A DNA stretch of 64,000 nt. Origin: Alligator mississippiensis. Taxonomy: Eukaryota; Chordata; Crocodylia; Alligatoridae. The stretch lies in NCBI RefSeq assembly GCF_030867095.1, contig NC_081828.1, positions 51,499,434 to 51,563,433 on the forward strand, written 5' to 3'. A program made the translations under genes and the position numbers. The notes under the pieces were generated by a model, which saw only the letters and a list, made by a program, of their open reading frames with translations, searched no databases and had not been told where the DNA came from. Positions 1 through 13,289 of this stretch are shown here, piece by piece. The number at the start of each line of letters is the position of its first letter. The first letter of the stretch is position 1.

Positions 1-60
1 CAGGTACAAGCTACAGTGCTCAGCCAATAGCTATGGCTGTGAGGCCCCTGCCACATGTTA

Positions 61-400
61 TGCTTAAGACGTGAGCGACACATTCAAACAATTGTGTTCA
101 ATTACACAAAAAATGTAATAATTAATAAGTTTGTGGCTGGTTCCTATCACACCATGAATTAAATGTGTGGCCAGGTGCACCCCTGTGGCTGGGAGCCTTG
201 TTAGCTGATGGGGCTTCCAGCCACGGGGGTGCACCATGTGCTCCTGCAGCTGGGAGGCCTGTCAGCTGACCAGAGCTCCCAGCTGTGGGGCACATCATGC
301 CCCTGAACCTGGGAGTTCAGCAGCTGGTGGGGCTTCCAGCTGTAGGGGCCCACCCCTGCAGCTGAGCGACTTATCAGCTGATACTGCTGTTGCGTAAGAA
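61..400. repeat. Minisatellite-like repeat, ~60-bp units, copy 1
   Basis: Three to four diverged units of roughly 57-62 bp (about 172-225, 226-287, 288-344, 345-400) share the cores ctgggag, cagctgat and cttccagctgtgggg. The flank at 100-140 (acaaaaaatgtaataatt followed by gtttgtggctgg) reappears reverse-complemented at about 19982-20022, next to similar units. This is probably part of an interspersed DNA element whose class I cannot name. Confidence 0.55.
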
Positions 401-2811
401 GATACAGTTTTGGGATTTTCTAGTGGGACCAGTTTGGCATCATGCATTTCTCAATGATAGGGGCATGACCCAGGGGACTAATTTTCTGAGTCCAAGGCAC
501 TTCAGAAAAGTTAAAGTAATGGTTATTACTGGATTTACTCACATACCAAATATACCTTTCCCCTCAAAATCACTCCTCCAAAATTAGTGCATATCTTAAG
601 CAGAGAAGCTGATTTTCCTTTGCTGGAATAGAAACACGGAGGAATATTAGAACATAACTACTTGCTTCTGGCTGCCACTTGTGTGTAGCCCCAGCAAGCA
701 GAAGGGGCAGAATTCTGTGTTAACCCACTGGCCCCTGCCAGACATGAAGGTAAAGTTACAACAATTACTGGACTAGATGTCTGAGGCCATTGATCATGTG
801 GAATGTTGACTTCCACCTGGAGGAGGCTGCTAACTCGCTTTCAGCCCAGGTCAGCAGTTAACCATCTAGGGCTGTTCTTAGATTAAAAAAACTTTAGAAT
901 CTGTCCAGTTTCCCCATGAAAGATGCTAAAGTCCTAAAAATCTTTGCTGATTTTTTACTTCTTTCTTGGCAGTCTCAGTGGAGAGGTCAGTGACTGAAAC
1001 CTGAGTTCTTGCCTGCAGATCTGATACCCCCATGTCAGATTGGGGCATGTTGATGATGAGAAGCTTGCCTGTGCCACATGCATCCTGCGGAGAGACAAAA
1101 AACTCTAGGAAGCAGGGTTGTCAATCCAACAGTTTTCCAAGCAAAGTTCATCATTGCATTGGGAGGAAAGAGTGGGAAATTCTTCCCCTTCAGTTGAGCA
1201 AGGGGAGCAAATCAAAGCGTGTCCAGTGCAGCAGGAACCCTAACTGCTCATAGAGAATATCTTTTGTAGAGGTCTATTTGCGGCAGCACTGACTTGTGTC
1301 AGTTTTGCTGGTTCCTGCAGCAAGTATGCTGGAAAAAACTTTGAAAAACTGAGCCAGGTGCTGAGTCAAAGGCTTTTCACAGAGTAAAAAATAGCTCCAA
1401 TAAACCAGGTGTTCAAGGGGAAAGGGACTTTTGGTTCATGTGATATTATGAAAGGTGGTGCAGTAGCCACGTTAGGTGCTAAGAGTAAAATACTCGCGTG
1501 CTCCCCCTGCCCTGCATGTAACATGTAAAAAGCATTGCAGGGTATTGTGAGATCATTAGATGAGGCACTCTCTATATATTCCCATATGGCAGAAGCCATA
1601 CTGTTCTCTCAGCACTCTATTCCTTCCACATGGGACAGAACAATTAAGGACAATTGGGGGAAAATATTAATTTGAGCAGTCATGTATTGAATGGGATGGA
1701 GGAGCTCAAAGTTGGTATGTGAAGAGACAGGGACTTGTATTCCTTTTTCAGTCGCGTGGGTACATTTGCTGGCTTGGACAGAAACTCTACCAGACAACAG
1801 AGCATGATGTGGCCCCCCAGGGTTTTATCCAGATTCTCCTCCTGCTCCATGCACATGTGTAAGATTTATGATGTCTTTAATTATTCATCCCCTTGTTTTT
1901 AAGTGTTGCTGGAGTTTTGCACATTATGTGATAAGGAAGTGATGAAAATGCGCTTAGCAGCCTGGACTGGGTTTTTTTGTTTGTTTTTGTTGTTGTTTTG
2001 TTGTTTTGTTTTGTTTTTTAAACAAAGCTGTATTCTCTGGAGTTGTAATAACTTAGAGAGTCTCCCACTGACTTATACTGATGCTTGTTTTTGGTCTATG
2101 TTAGAGAGGCCCTGATCCTGCTCACTCATACTTGTGGACATATGCTGGATATTATTCCCCTCCCTCCCTACCATGCACCAGCTTTCAGGATCTGGGCCTG
2201 AGATTGTCACCCAGCAGCTGCAGGACTATCATGTAGGGTGCTCACGGTTTAGCACTACAGGAAGGACAAAGACTGGCACCCAAGGGGCTTCTTGCTGTCT
2301 GCTGCACTGTGGGTGGGATGATTCTTTGTCCCCAGGGAGAGGGGGTGAGAATGGGGGGATGGATTCATCTGGGAGAGAGGAAGGCAGAAGGGACGCATGT
2401 GGGAATAGACTCAGTGAAGCCCAGGATAAGCCTATGGGTGGGGAAAGAGGGGAGCATGGGAGGGGATTTGCAAGGCGGGGAGGGAGAAATACAAACAACT
2501 TGGAAATCAGTACATGGAATTGTGAACTCCTAACATCTGTGCGCTTCTTGGTCCTGCCAAGGAGCCTTTGATTAGTTTAGGATCCAGGATGAGAGGATAT
2601 CTGAGGGGAAGGAGGGCTACACAGTACATCACATTTGTTCCATGTCACAGTCACGATGGTTGGGTTTCTGTCACCACTCTGCAAGCTTCCAGGGTGCTGG
2701 CATTGGAGGGTCTGGATGTTTTTTTTTCCTGGCTTTGCTACAAATCTGTTAGGCAATACAGCAAACTAACTTTTGTACCACTCCCCCACCCCCTAGCTAA
2801 AATGCAGATAG
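401..2811. other. No gene recognised
   Basis: Six-frame ORFs here are short, without family motifs or splice-supported exons. A T/G-rich simple stretch, (TTTG/TTGTTT)n, sits at about 1970-2020. Probably intergenic or intronic sequence. Confidence 0.4.
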
Positions 2812-2910
2812 TTTCAGGCAAGGATTTTTGTGGGGGTTATCTTTTATTAGACCAACTGCAGGGTTGGAATAGACAAGTTTTCAAGTACAAAGCATTCTTC
2901 AGGTCATAAT
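2812..2910 (-). mobile_element. Penelope-like element 3' tail fragment
   Basis: The stretch ttatcttttattagaccaac, followed by a diverged aagttttcaagtacaaagcattcttcagg, is the reverse complement of the tail following the Penelope-like fragment at 45264-46012. It also shares the 19-mer aggcaaggatttttgtggg with 48592 onward. A solo tail in minus orientation. Confidence 0.65.
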
Positions 2911-2969
2911 GCATCTGGGCACTCTTAAGGGGCAATGTTGGAAGACTGAGGACATTAATAACCCTAAAG

Positions 2970-3278
2970 CAGGGGTTGTCGACTGGGGGTATGTGTCCCC
3001 CCGTGGGTACTTGAGAAGGCCCTAGGGGATACATGCAGGCCGGTAGGGATGGAGCACTGCAGTCCACCAGCCCATGCCATTGCCTCAGGAGCAAGGGGGT
3101 GGGCAAGGGTGAGGGCAGCAGTGCCCTTCTGCAGACCACACAGATGCCTCCCCACCGGCTGGACACCAGGGGCTGGGAGGGGGGGCAATGAAGCTAGCAC
3201 CATCACCACCACCTTGTGCTGCTGCCGCTTCATGTCCAGCTGCCAGGGGTACACTTATAAAAACGTTGAAAACCCCTG
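2970..3278. mobile_element. hAT-type non-autonomous element, 309 bp
   Basis: Ends are caggggttgtcgac and gttgaaaacccctg (inverted). Flanking 8-mers ccctaaag (2962-2969) and ccttaaag (3279-3286) match at 7 of 8 positions, as for a hAT target duplication. ORFs across it are fortuitous. Confidence 0.75.
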
Positions 3279-3896
3279 CCTTAAAGCATTTTGAGACTCT
3301 TGGGTGGAAGATTCTGTATAAAGGTGAACATTATCATTGGTGACAGAGCTGAATCCATTTCATTCCAGACACAGATGTATGCAGATAGCTGAGTAGCAAT
3401 GGTGAAAACAATTGAGAAAATTTGAGGAAGAGGCTTATAATCGGCAGAGTTTGGATGTCTATCTGTATGGAAGGCTGTTTCATTGTTGCCATGTTGGATC
3501 ATTTTATGCCTGCTTTGTGTTCTTGTGAACAACTACATGAGGTCAAGACAAAAGTGAACTAGGGCCAAATAGGGGGGAACTCATTATTAAGTTCTTTTGG
3601 CTATGATCAAGAGTAAAATTTCAACTAATCTACTGGGAGAAACTCTCTTCCCTTAGTGAAAGGAAGGACTCCATTGATAGAACCAGCCTTTTTCCATTTT
3701 ATTATGACATCAAAGACCCTGAGGAGTAAACCATGAGCTCTTGATGAATATTAGTGATGATATTACCTAATATCATATGAGCTTGAGATACAGGGTGGCT
3801 GATGCACACAATCTGTGTCCCTGTTTGCACTGTGTCCTGAACCTTGCTAATGGGCTGCATTTTGCAGTCTGACACAGCAGTCCTAAAACTGCAAAG

Positions 3897-3955
3897 CTAC
3901 AGGGGATCTCAAGAGATCATCTAGTCTAGCACCCTGCACTGAGATGGGAACAAGT
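3897..3955 (-). mobile_element. CR1 3' tail remnant
   Basis: The plus-strand text ctacaggggatctcaagagatcatctagtctagcaccc fits the complement of the CR1 3' end. Short and decayed. Confidence 0.45.
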
Positions 3956-4938
3956 ATATGTAAATCACTGGTCATAGGCTGAAACTAGAATGTGAGTGAC
4001 ACAATATGAGTGTAGTATCAGGATTATCTTCTGATTTCTTTCTTCCTTTATGATACAGTAATTTCACATCCTTTACATAAGTAATGATTTTCACAGCATT
4101 AATCACACTGCTTGCTAGTTTTATAGGATTATAAAATAACAGTGAAAGTACTTTGTTCCTATTTAACCAGCTCCTGAAAAATCCTGGGAGGGTGGTGAAA
4201 GTCTGTATATTAAGGGATCTCTGATGAAAATTTAAAACATTCCTCCATGGATCAGACGCTGCTCTTTGATAAATATAATAAAAATGGATGTAACTTCATA
4301 TAAAAGTCAGTTTGCTGAAGGCAAGTGAATATGCCACAGGCATGGCATTGCAACTATCCATCCTTTCAGCAGACATGGCTAGCAAATAGCCTTCAACTAT
4401 AGTGACAATTTGCATTTACACAGGATGGCTTTAAATGCAAGGAACTTTGGGATTAACTTTAGTTAATCAACAATGATTTAAAACTGCATACCAAAACCCA
4501 GCTGGAAGCACCCTAATGCGTATATGCACCTAGAAGGCAGAAGCTTATTGTAACCTTCATTGTCTTTGTGCCCCTATCTCTTGTCATTTGCTGTGATTTG
4601 TTTTATATCCAAATTAGAGTTAACCCTTATTCACATAACTGATTCTAGTCGTTCAAGGAACTACAGTACTTAAGCAAATTCTGGGTTGCTGGCAGAGAGC
4701 AGAGTGGCAGAAGTGGGTCTGTAAGCATTCTGAGGCTGTCTCTTCTATGGGTTTGCTCAACATTGAGCATGTCCTGGGCTCTGTTTGTATTTTCCAAGCA
4801 CCAGTGTGCTAATTTCTTGACACTCATTAGGTGTCCAAATAACAGTATTCTTGTTTTACTAATGGAGAAACAGAATCACCACTGGATTACAGTGGTGGAA
4901 ACCCCTAATGCTCAGATACATACTCTTCTCGCTTAAAC

Positions 4939-5241
4939 CAGCAGTTTTTTAACTTTTTAGACCCACGGTACCCCTCAGAAAATGTCAGCTCTTGGCTTTC
5001 ACTCATTTTTTGACTGAGGAAAATAATAAAGCAATTCTGTTGCAAACAGAGCAGACTGCAACAGGTCAGAATGCTTTTAACGCTATGGAGTCCTGCTTTT
5101 AAATCTCTGGGTTTATCTTGTGATTTGTGTGTAGGTGGTTGCTTGGCTAACAGTGTTAATATTGCATGGCACCCCATGGCACATTTAGGAGGCTCTCACA
5201 GTGCTGCAGGGTGCCACAGCAACCTGGTTTGAGAATCACTG
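4939..5241 (+). mobile_element. hAT-type element, copy A of a three-copy group
   Basis: It begins cagcagttttttaac and ends gtttgagaatcactg, imperfect inverted termini of the hAT type. The interior (ctcagaaaatgtcagctctt, tttcactcattttttgac) matches copies at 8143-8428 and 11060-11387. Flanks are too decayed for a clear target duplication. Confidence 0.7.
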
Positions 5242-5548
5242 CACTAGACTCTTTCCTGTGATGGCAAAAGCACTTGGTTTGTAGCACCAGTTCAGTTCAG
5301 GTCCCCAAAAGGAGTCTGCTTATTGCAAAATGCAGGGCTAAATTCAGATTTTTCCCTGTAACAAATTTAGAATAACTAAACTGATCTAGCTAGTGTTACT
5401 CTGTTTTCATGCTGGTCTAATTAAGACTGAATCTGACCATAGCTGCCTTTTTTTACTGTTGCCTTCCTTCAGATTTACCTTGAATACCATATCGCTGGTG
5501 AAACCATATGAGATGTTTCACCCTCCTTTGACAGGTTTCAGAATAGAG

Positions 5549-6147
5549 CAGTGATTTTCAACCAGGGTACTGCAACATGCTTAAGGGTGCAGTAGGGTGT
5601 GTGCATCCAGCTGGAAGCTAGATCTGATCCTGCATCTTATGGTGGGGGTGGGTATCATGGAGCTGTTCATGGTAGGGAGAGGCTGGCTGAGCCAGCCTGG
5701 CCTGAACTGGGTAGCACTGGCATGGTGGGGTCTGGGGAGAAGGAGCCAGTGCTAAAACAAACAGCTTGAGAAGCAGTTGCTGCAGAGTGAGTAGGAGCGG
5801 GCAAAGACCCAGGGCTGCAGGACCAGACTGGGACTGTGTGTGGAACTGGTGCTCAGAACCACATCCTTGCTGGGGCACTGGGCAGCTCCCAAAGTCTGTT
5901 CTCTGCTTCTCCCCCTCAGACCTTCCCTCTCACCCACTGCCTCCAGCTTCTCAAGTAATCTCCAGTAGCCAGCCCCTGTGAAGAGGGCTTTGCTTAATGT
6001 CCTACAGCAAGTGTCTCCCTTCCTGAATTGTTTGGATGAAAGACCTGCAGCTGCCAAAGTGAGAGGGGACAGCTGCTTCCCTGCTAAGGAAAGGAATTTT
6101 TAGTTTCTTATAAGTGTACTGCAAACCTTGGTTCCTATCCTGTAGTC
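5549..6147. mobile_element. Possible hAT-type element, one end visible
   Basis: A terminus-like cagtgattttcaaccaggg starts at 5549 with a GC-rich interior typical of these elements. The far end is unclear but the stretch runs up to the next element at 6148. ORFs of 71-101 codons inside are not conserved proteins. Confidence 0.4.
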
Positions 6148-6928
6148 CACTGGTGCTCAACTTCCAGCCTGTGTGCCAGGTCTAGCCTGGGAAGCTGTGT
6201 CACTTGGCTTGCAGGGCTCCCCACAGGTCCAGGAATTTGTCAGTGGAGGGGAAGAGGCAATTAACGTTGTCACCACCCTGCTGGATCATACCAGCATATA
6301 TGAGGCCAGGGCTGGAGCAGCAGGCCCAATTGGGAGTGTGCAGGGCTGGGGTGCAATCCAGTGCACACAGGGCTGGGATGGTGGGCCCAATCAGGCCCAT
6401 GTAGGGCTGGGGCAGCAGGCACAATCTAGCATATGCAGATGGGCCTTATCTGGCACAGAGTTGAGGCCACATACCAGATCATGCCCGTGCACTGATCTCA
6501 CACTGGATTGGACCGATTGACTGTTCCTATGCACCAAATCTAACCTGTGAACTGACCCTGCACAGCTAATCCAGCCCACAGTTTAGATGGGTTGGACATT
6601 GTTGTTGCAGTCGGACCATTGTACCCATATAACTATGGAGCTGTGACCCTGAAGGTTTATTTTCTGGCTTCTTGCTTACCCATAACTTCTCACGTGTAAT
6701 ATTTCTTTAACATTAGTGTTTCTGCTTTGTTTCCATGTTCTTAATTTAAAAAAAGTTAAAAAAAAATCCTTTAGAGATCAAAGGTAAAGGAATTTTTTTT
6801 TAAAGTGTTAATGCCCTTACATAAAATATCATTACTTATATTTGTTATAATGTTTCAAAATGGGTCACCATCTAATTCAGAAAAAATATGAAGGAGTACC
6901 TTGAGTCTATTAATGTTGAGAACTGCTG
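6148..6928. mobile_element. hAT-type element with internal ~40-bp tandem repeats
   Basis: Termini cactggtgctcaac and gttgagaactgctg are imperfect inverted repeats. The interior 6307-6433 holds about three units built on gggctggg-n-agcaggc-caat, each near 40 bp. The 3' part is A/T-rich. Confidence 0.6.
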
Positions 6929-8142
6929 GTTTAGGGAGACCAAGGATTGAGTCTGTTAAAGCAATTCTTGCGACTAAGATTTCTCATCCTTACTGTGAAC
7001 TGTGTTGGTGGTGTTTGAAAAGAAAATGAAAACTGGCAAACTCAGGTCGGTCACAAACCAGCATCTGTGACTCCTTCATTTTGGTTTTCTAAGGTTGGAA
7101 AGACCAACATCAACTCCAGTGGACGCTGTGGCTATGTCCACTCTTATCTGTCTCGGCTGCTGGAATTTCACAGCTGCTACTGCATAGCCATCAGCGTGCT
7201 TGCCTCTCTGCTTCTAGTGGCTGTTTGTAGCTCCACTACCGCAGGTCTGCCAACAATGTGCAAAATGCTCTTGTATGTCTTCAGCTGGCTGATGATTTAA
7301 TCTTGGTGGTGGAGGTAATGCAACACTGCCAGCAGTGTGGAGAACTGTGCTGCTACAGAAGGGCTTGGAGGGTTTTGTACTCTGTCCCTAACTCAAAAGT
7401 CTGTCTCTTTTCAACTGAGTACTAAAGCATGTGGTAAATCTCTTTGAAGTCACCCTAAAAGTAGGGCCTATTTCTTTGACTTCTTGAAAATACTGTCACA
7501 GCAGCTTTGCAGCTCACTGTATTTTGTGTGTATGTCACTGTAAGTATTTTAAATAGTGAACAAAGCCAGGGTCCCAACTCAGAGTGCAAAATGTAAATTG
7601 TACATGAGATGATGGACTTCTGTGTGAGAGAAAAAGCAAGGGATAAAGGGATGGCTGGGAGATTGGAATGCATGGAACAAGGTTATAGAGGTGGCTTGGT
7701 CATACAGTGCACAGCAGGTTAGCTCCTAGTTTTGTGGGGCTTTTCATGTGAGAGTATTGTGTGAAAGAACAAGAATTCTGCCTGCCTTTTCTGATGCTTT
7801 CATCAGCTGCACTGACAGTGCTGGCTGCTGGCAAAAACTCTTATCGACTTGCAAAGTGTGCAAATTTGATATGGAAGTCATTGAAGGAGAATAAATATAG
7901 AACGTCAAGATGTTGCTAATTTACAGAGTCACTTTTCAGACCATAACTTCACATTGGAAAGTGACATCAATTAAAAAAGATGCATCTCTGCACCAAAAGG
8001 CCATGCATGTCTGTCTAGAAGAGTTTGATACAGCAACTACCTGCACTAAGGATTGTTTGTCTGCCTCTGTTCACTTGCCATGTGGGAAACCATGATCCTA
8101 TTGTATCGTTATTCTAATTACTTCACAAAGCACAAGCCCCAA
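6929..8142. other. No gene recognised
   Basis: Short ORFs only, none with family motifs. No repeat was identified with confidence. Confidence 0.35.
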
Positions 8143-8428
8143 ATATGGTAACTCTCAACCTTTTTAGACTAGAGACACCCCTCAGAAAATGCCAGCTCTC
8201 GGTTTTCATTCAATTTTTGGCTACACAAAAATCATAAAGCAATATTTTCTTTTGCAGAGAACTCAAAAAGACCATGACAGGTCAGAATTTTGTTAACATT
8301 GTGGATTTATATTTGAAATCTCAGGGTTTATGTTGTGAATCCTGTTTACATCCCTAATAGTGCTAACACTATGTGGCACCTTGAAAGGGTCTTAAAGCAC
8401 CCCAGAGCACCCTGGTTGAGAATCACTG
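8143..8428 (+). mobile_element. hAT-type element, copy B
   Basis: Same orientation and interior as 4939-5241 (ctcagaaaatgccagctctc, then aaatctcagggttta). It ends ggttgagaatcactg, followed by catctaga, which resembles the NTCTAGAN target preferred by Charlie-type hAT elements. The left target copy is not preserved. Confidence 0.7.
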
Positions 8429-9059
8429 CATCTAGAAAGTTAATCTGAATAAGGATGTCCATCTTTAACATCTTGAACTCTGAAGTATCTGCTCTTGGAA
8501 TGCTACTTCTGGTGAGGAACAGAGCAAAATTCAGTAGCTGTCAGTAAATTGAAAAGACAGCTCAAGAGGATTTTTTTAAAAGGTTATTCAGTTGGAAAAA
8601 ATGGGAAATGGGATTGTCCCACACAGAATTTTACCAGGACATCTTTTCTCTTAAAAAAGAAAAGCATGGCTACTTGTCATGGGATCAGCTAGGAGCTGCT
8701 CAGTAAATGGGATGGGAAGTGAAGGTGGCTGTAAAGGTCAGCTCTGTGTTTTAGAGACCACAGATGGACACTGGTCTGGTCCTTGACTTACGTTGGAGCT
8801 GCCCAAAGGCTGCTTTTATTTGCATGTTGTTTGCCATGGTCCTAGGACCTGTGCCAGCACCTGGGAATAGTTGTCCACATCCCTTCTGCCACGGGTAGGA
8901 GATCCAATAGTGCTCCTAGGTTTTCTCTGTTCTACATGGTAATATCCCATATGCAAAGGGAATCCCCAAATGCCCTCTAGTGCTGTTAAAAAGCCAGCTC
9001 AAAGCAGTTGGAATAGCTGGTCCCTGGAACCTGATCCCTGGAGTCCCTTTCCTCTACCA

Positions 9060-9185
9060 CTAGGTTTGTTTGTGACCTTCAGTTAATTCCCTTGCCTCAG
9101 TTTCCCCATCTGTAAAATAGGAAGATAATGATGATACCCACTGTTTATAAAGTGCTTTGAGATCACTGGGTGGAAGCTCCTCTGG
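9060..9185 (+). mobile_element. MIR-type SINE fragment
   Basis: Contains cctcagtttccccatctgta, then aaaatagg...ataatgatgat and aaagtgctttgagatcac, the standard 3' half of MIR-like SINEs. Confidence 0.75.
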
Positions 9186-9189
9186 GTGT

Positions 9190-11050
9190 GCAAAGTCATG
9201 CTTTTCAGTGGTTGAAACAAAACCATCTCCTTATCTACTGTATACATGCGGATCTCAATGACAAAAACATGGTGCAAGGTTAGCTGCACACAAAAGTAAC
9301 ACTTCTGCAAACAGTTGCCATTGAGAACAAACGGTCCGAGGCATTGATCTATTGTATACTTTATTTTGGCTTAGCACTGCAATCAGACTCTTCTTAAGGA
9401 GGATGTCTGTCCGTCTGTGTCTGTGTTTAACTGTTGGAACCAAAGTAATACAGCAGAAATGGTATTTTTTCTCCTCTGGCATTCCAACAAAGTGTAATCC
9501 TTTCCATCAAAGGTGCCTTTTCATTCCAAAAGCCTCCATTCATATTTAGTCACGGATACATTATCTAATCAAAAGATCTATCCAAATGCATCTGTACCCT
9601 GTATTGATTGACCTACATAACTTAGCAAGACAATTTTACATGTCTTTCAGTTCAGTTAAGAAGAGTATTATTATATAATACAGTGATGCACAAACAAGGT
9701 GAGGGTGCCATATTCAACTTTGAAAGCTTCTTTTCTTGCCCCGTAGTTGTTTTGCTCTCTGTACCTGAACATACCCAGGGGGCTCCATTTTTGTCTTTAG
9801 AATAGATTTTAAGAGAATGTCAGTGATGCTCCAAAGCACATAGGGTCTTTGTTCGTGTGTACTTGTCCCCTTGCAGCCCTGTCGATGTGTCTGGCTGGAG
9901 GCGCTCCCCCAAAGGAGAGAAGACTCTAAACTCTTTTATTCATCCAGCATGTTAGAACTACAGACAGATTCATGCAGATCATTGCAGGGCACAGTTTGTA
10001 CAATAGAACCTCTCAAGATCAAAATTGTGGGCAGAATATTTTTCCCCTAACTCACAAGAGAGTCATAATTACAGTCCATGGGACAGGAGTGAGGGAGATG
10101 TAACTTGGCCCTGTGTATCCTATTTTACCTAGATTAGTAAAAAATAGCTTGGTGCGATGCAGATCCTATTCCCATTAAAGGCAATGGGGATTTCGATGGT
10201 TTTTTGAGTGGCACCATGAGATGGCTGTAAAGGCTGTGCCTAGAGCTCATGGGGTCCATTGTTAAACTCTTAGGCTCATTAGGCTGTGGCTGATGCATTT
10301 TTTTCCCCTTCAGTAACATGGTCTGGATGCAGTTGGAGTCTTTTCCAAACTCCATGATTCTGCTGCTCTTACCAAAGTCTGGCTGGGTTCTGTCAGCTCT
10401 AGAAGCTGGAATTTCCTTGGATTGCTGATACATAACTGATACTGCTTTTTAACATGTGCTATAAAGAAACAAATAGTAGTTTCAAAGGAGCAAACCCTGG
10501 TGCCACCTCACAGCTTTAGCACCTGGACTGTGTCTCCATGGGACCTTCAAGAAGGAACCTCCCTTATCCACCTCAGTTGTGCTCCACAACCACTGCTCAA
10601 CCTACAAGGTCAGCAGCACATAGTCCTCTCTTTTATGGGAGTGCCTGGAGAGCAGAGGAGCCAACCTTTTTGGCAAACATGCCACAAATTAGCCCCACAG
10701 TCTCCCCAAGTGCCACTATAGTCCTCTTCTCCTGCCCAAATGGCTACTCTACTTTCTGCTCACAGCCCTGTGCTCCCTTCCTGATCTGCTGCTATGCTTT
10801 CTGCTTCTTTCCCTGTGCTCCCTGCCCTATCTGTCAATCTGTTCCCTGCTCCCTCTGCCATATGCCACACACACAGGCTGCCCATGCTACAGGTTGGTCA
10901 CTCCTGGCATGTACAATGTGTGCACCTCTAAAGTGGACTCCTGTCACCTTGTGCCCTAGACAACAGATCAGCAGGGTGAGCTTTCTGCTAAAGGAGTGGA
11001 AGGGGCAGGATTTGCCTCTAGCCCTTATGCGTCTAACCAGCTATGGTTAT
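9190..11050. other. No gene recognised
   Basis: No defensible exon. The 174-codon ORF at 10538-11062 is cysteine/proline-rich, without known motifs, and has an alternate overlapping frame open too. Part of 10650-11040 (gccaacctttttggcaaaca) resembles a hAT fragment. Confidence 0.35.
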
Positions 11051-11059
11051 GTCTTAGAC

Positions 11060-11387
11060 TAGTGAGTCTCAAGCAGGATGCCATGGCACCCTGGGGTGTC
11101 ATGAGATCCTTTTAAGGGTGGCGTGGGGTGCAGGTCAATATCACAACTATTAGATGTGTAAACATCTACACATGCTTCACAAGATAAGTCTAAAGATTTC
11201 ACATAGGAATCCATTTAAATAAAACATTCTGACTTGTTTCCTTCCAGTGTTCTTTGCAACTGAAGAATTGCTCTGTTATTTTTTTCAATAGTCAAAAAAT
11301 GAGTGAAAATTAAGGACTGGCATTTTCCAAGGAGTGGCTTGGGTCTAACAAGGGACACCTTGAATCTAAAACGGTTGGAAACCACTG
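11060..11387 (-). mobile_element. hAT-type element, copy C (reverse orientation)
   Basis: Reverse-complement relative to copies A and B. It shares gtcaaaaaatgagtgaaa and ctggcattttcc with them. Flanks tcttagac (11052-11059) and gcttaggc (11388-11395) match at 6 of 8 positions. Confidence 0.7.
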
Positions 11388-11567
11388 GCTTAGGCATAGT
11401 TGGTGTTGGTGAACATTTGGGGTTTTGTTTTTCTTTTGTTGTAATGTGGCAAAAAAGTGAAAAGAAATCTTTTGTGGTGCTGCTAGAATCCTAGAAGGGT
11501 GAGGAAAGTGTCTTTGTAGGATCAGTGAAGTAGAGAAAGGGTGTAAGCCATTGGAAAATGAACCCTG

Positions 11568-12306
11568 GTCTCCATAGGTGGATCCAATATTTTGCAAAGG
11601 GGGTGCAGGAACAGGGGGCTGCACCCCAGCTCCCAGCCTTCTCCCCACCCACTGGGTGATGGGAGACCACACCACAAAAGCAGCAGCCAGGGACTCTTTT
11701 TAAGTCCTTCAAAGAGGTAAAGAATCTCCCCCACTCTTTGTTTCCCCCTATGCTCAGTGGCATATGTCTCTCCTTCCCTCCCAGTCTCCATTTCCCCTGC
11801 CTATGCTCTGCTGCTATCCCCAGCTGACCAGGGAGAGTTGGGGGGGGGGGGGGGGGGGGGGCTCCAGAGATGCTCCTGTCCTGCTTCAGCAGAGCTGCAT
11901 GGGAAGCCAGGCTTGGTTAGAGACAACAGTTGTGGCAGTGAATTCCATTCTTCTGAGTTTGCGCCTATGCTGGCAGAGCACACGCAAAGGACTGGGCAGG
12001 GAGGTGAGACCCACACACACTGCTGCTGTCCCTGGCTGAGCCAGGCTCCATGGGGAGCTTGGCTGGAGTTGGCATGAGTAGCTATGAAACTCCCCCCTCT
12101 CACCATGCCCCCAAAGCAACCAGAGACACTGGCAATGGTGGGTGTGGGGAATGGAGGGAAGGGGAGGGGAGGTGCCACTGAGCAATGGGGAAGGGAGGGG
12201 GAATTCTACCTTGCTTTGAAGACTTAAAAGCATCCCTGATTTCTGCTTTTGTGGCACAGTCAATGGAAAGGGGGGTGAATCCGTGCCACTGCACTTCCCT
12301 GGATCT
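11568..12306. mobile_element. Possible DNA transposon remnant, GC-rich, with poly-G
   Basis: The ends aggtggatccaatattttgc and (reverse) ggcagatccagggaagtgc are similar inverted termini. The interior is GC-rich with a G run at 11839-11861. Several long overlapping ORFs on both strands come from composition, not coding. Confidence 0.4.
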
Positions 12307-13289
12307 GCCCAATCTCCCATATGACCAAGTCTGTGTGCAGCATTCATAAAAAGGGGCCTTCACAGCACCTCGGGATACATGTGCAGAAACCCAGCAGTAT
12401 ACAGTGTTGTAGGGTGCCATCATCAGAATAAAAGCCTATTTTATCAGTGAAACAGTACTACATCCCACCTCTGTGGAGCGGCCTGTCTCAACAGAGACAG
12501 TAATGCGCCATGTCCTGAAACCCAACAGCCTTGGGTATTGCTGGGTTTGTTTCATGGTCTGTGGTTTAGAGACAGACCTGACTCAATACACCTATTGCTT
12601 GCTGGTAGGCATCTGAGAGATTTCAATGTCTGGTCTCAACAGTTTCTTCCAGCTTGTGCCAGCCTTCTAGGAAGTAAAGTCTCCAAGGAGAGCCATGCCA
12701 GCCAAATGCTGCTTCCTGTACTGTGATAACAATGCTTCTGGGAACAAGGAAGTATGCCAGTCATCCATCAGAACAGCTGCTGGGAGCCAAACCTCTTCCT
12801 GTGTCCAAGTGTCTGAAGATAGATCTGTGTGCACATAAATCCGTGTAGCCCATCTCTTGGACTCCTTATACCTTGAGTATTGTTTCTTTTCTGTATTCAG
12901 CACAGATCCCAGCAAAGTGGTCCCTTGTGCCTCTTCTTGAGACATCTGAAATGCTACAGTGTTTATAGAAAATGCTTCTCTTCAGCTCTGATCCATGAAT
13001 TCATAGATGTTTTTAGGCTCATCAGGACTATTGTAATCATCCAAATTTCTCGTCCCTCCCTACCCTAAGTCCTTCCCCTCAGTGCTGCATAACATGTTTT
13101 TACCCAATGGTTCCTAGATTCATTCCCAGCTTTATTATCTCCAACCTTTCCCCCCAGTGATTGTGTCTGCATAAATCCACAATGCTGCATTTTGACTCCG
13201 GCATCACTGTGATGTGATGCAATCTGTCATCATCACACAACTTGAGCTAACTTTTAGTTCTTGATAGCCAAGTCATGAAAGTGGAACAG

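Noticed and set aside
10538..11062. 174-codon ORF rich in Cys and Pro
   Set aside because: Another frame is also open, there are no recognisable motifs, and it runs into a hAT element.
11801..12423. Cluster of minus-strand ORFs up to 153 codons
   Set aside because: They cross a poly-G tract and a probable DNA-transposon remnant; composition explains them.
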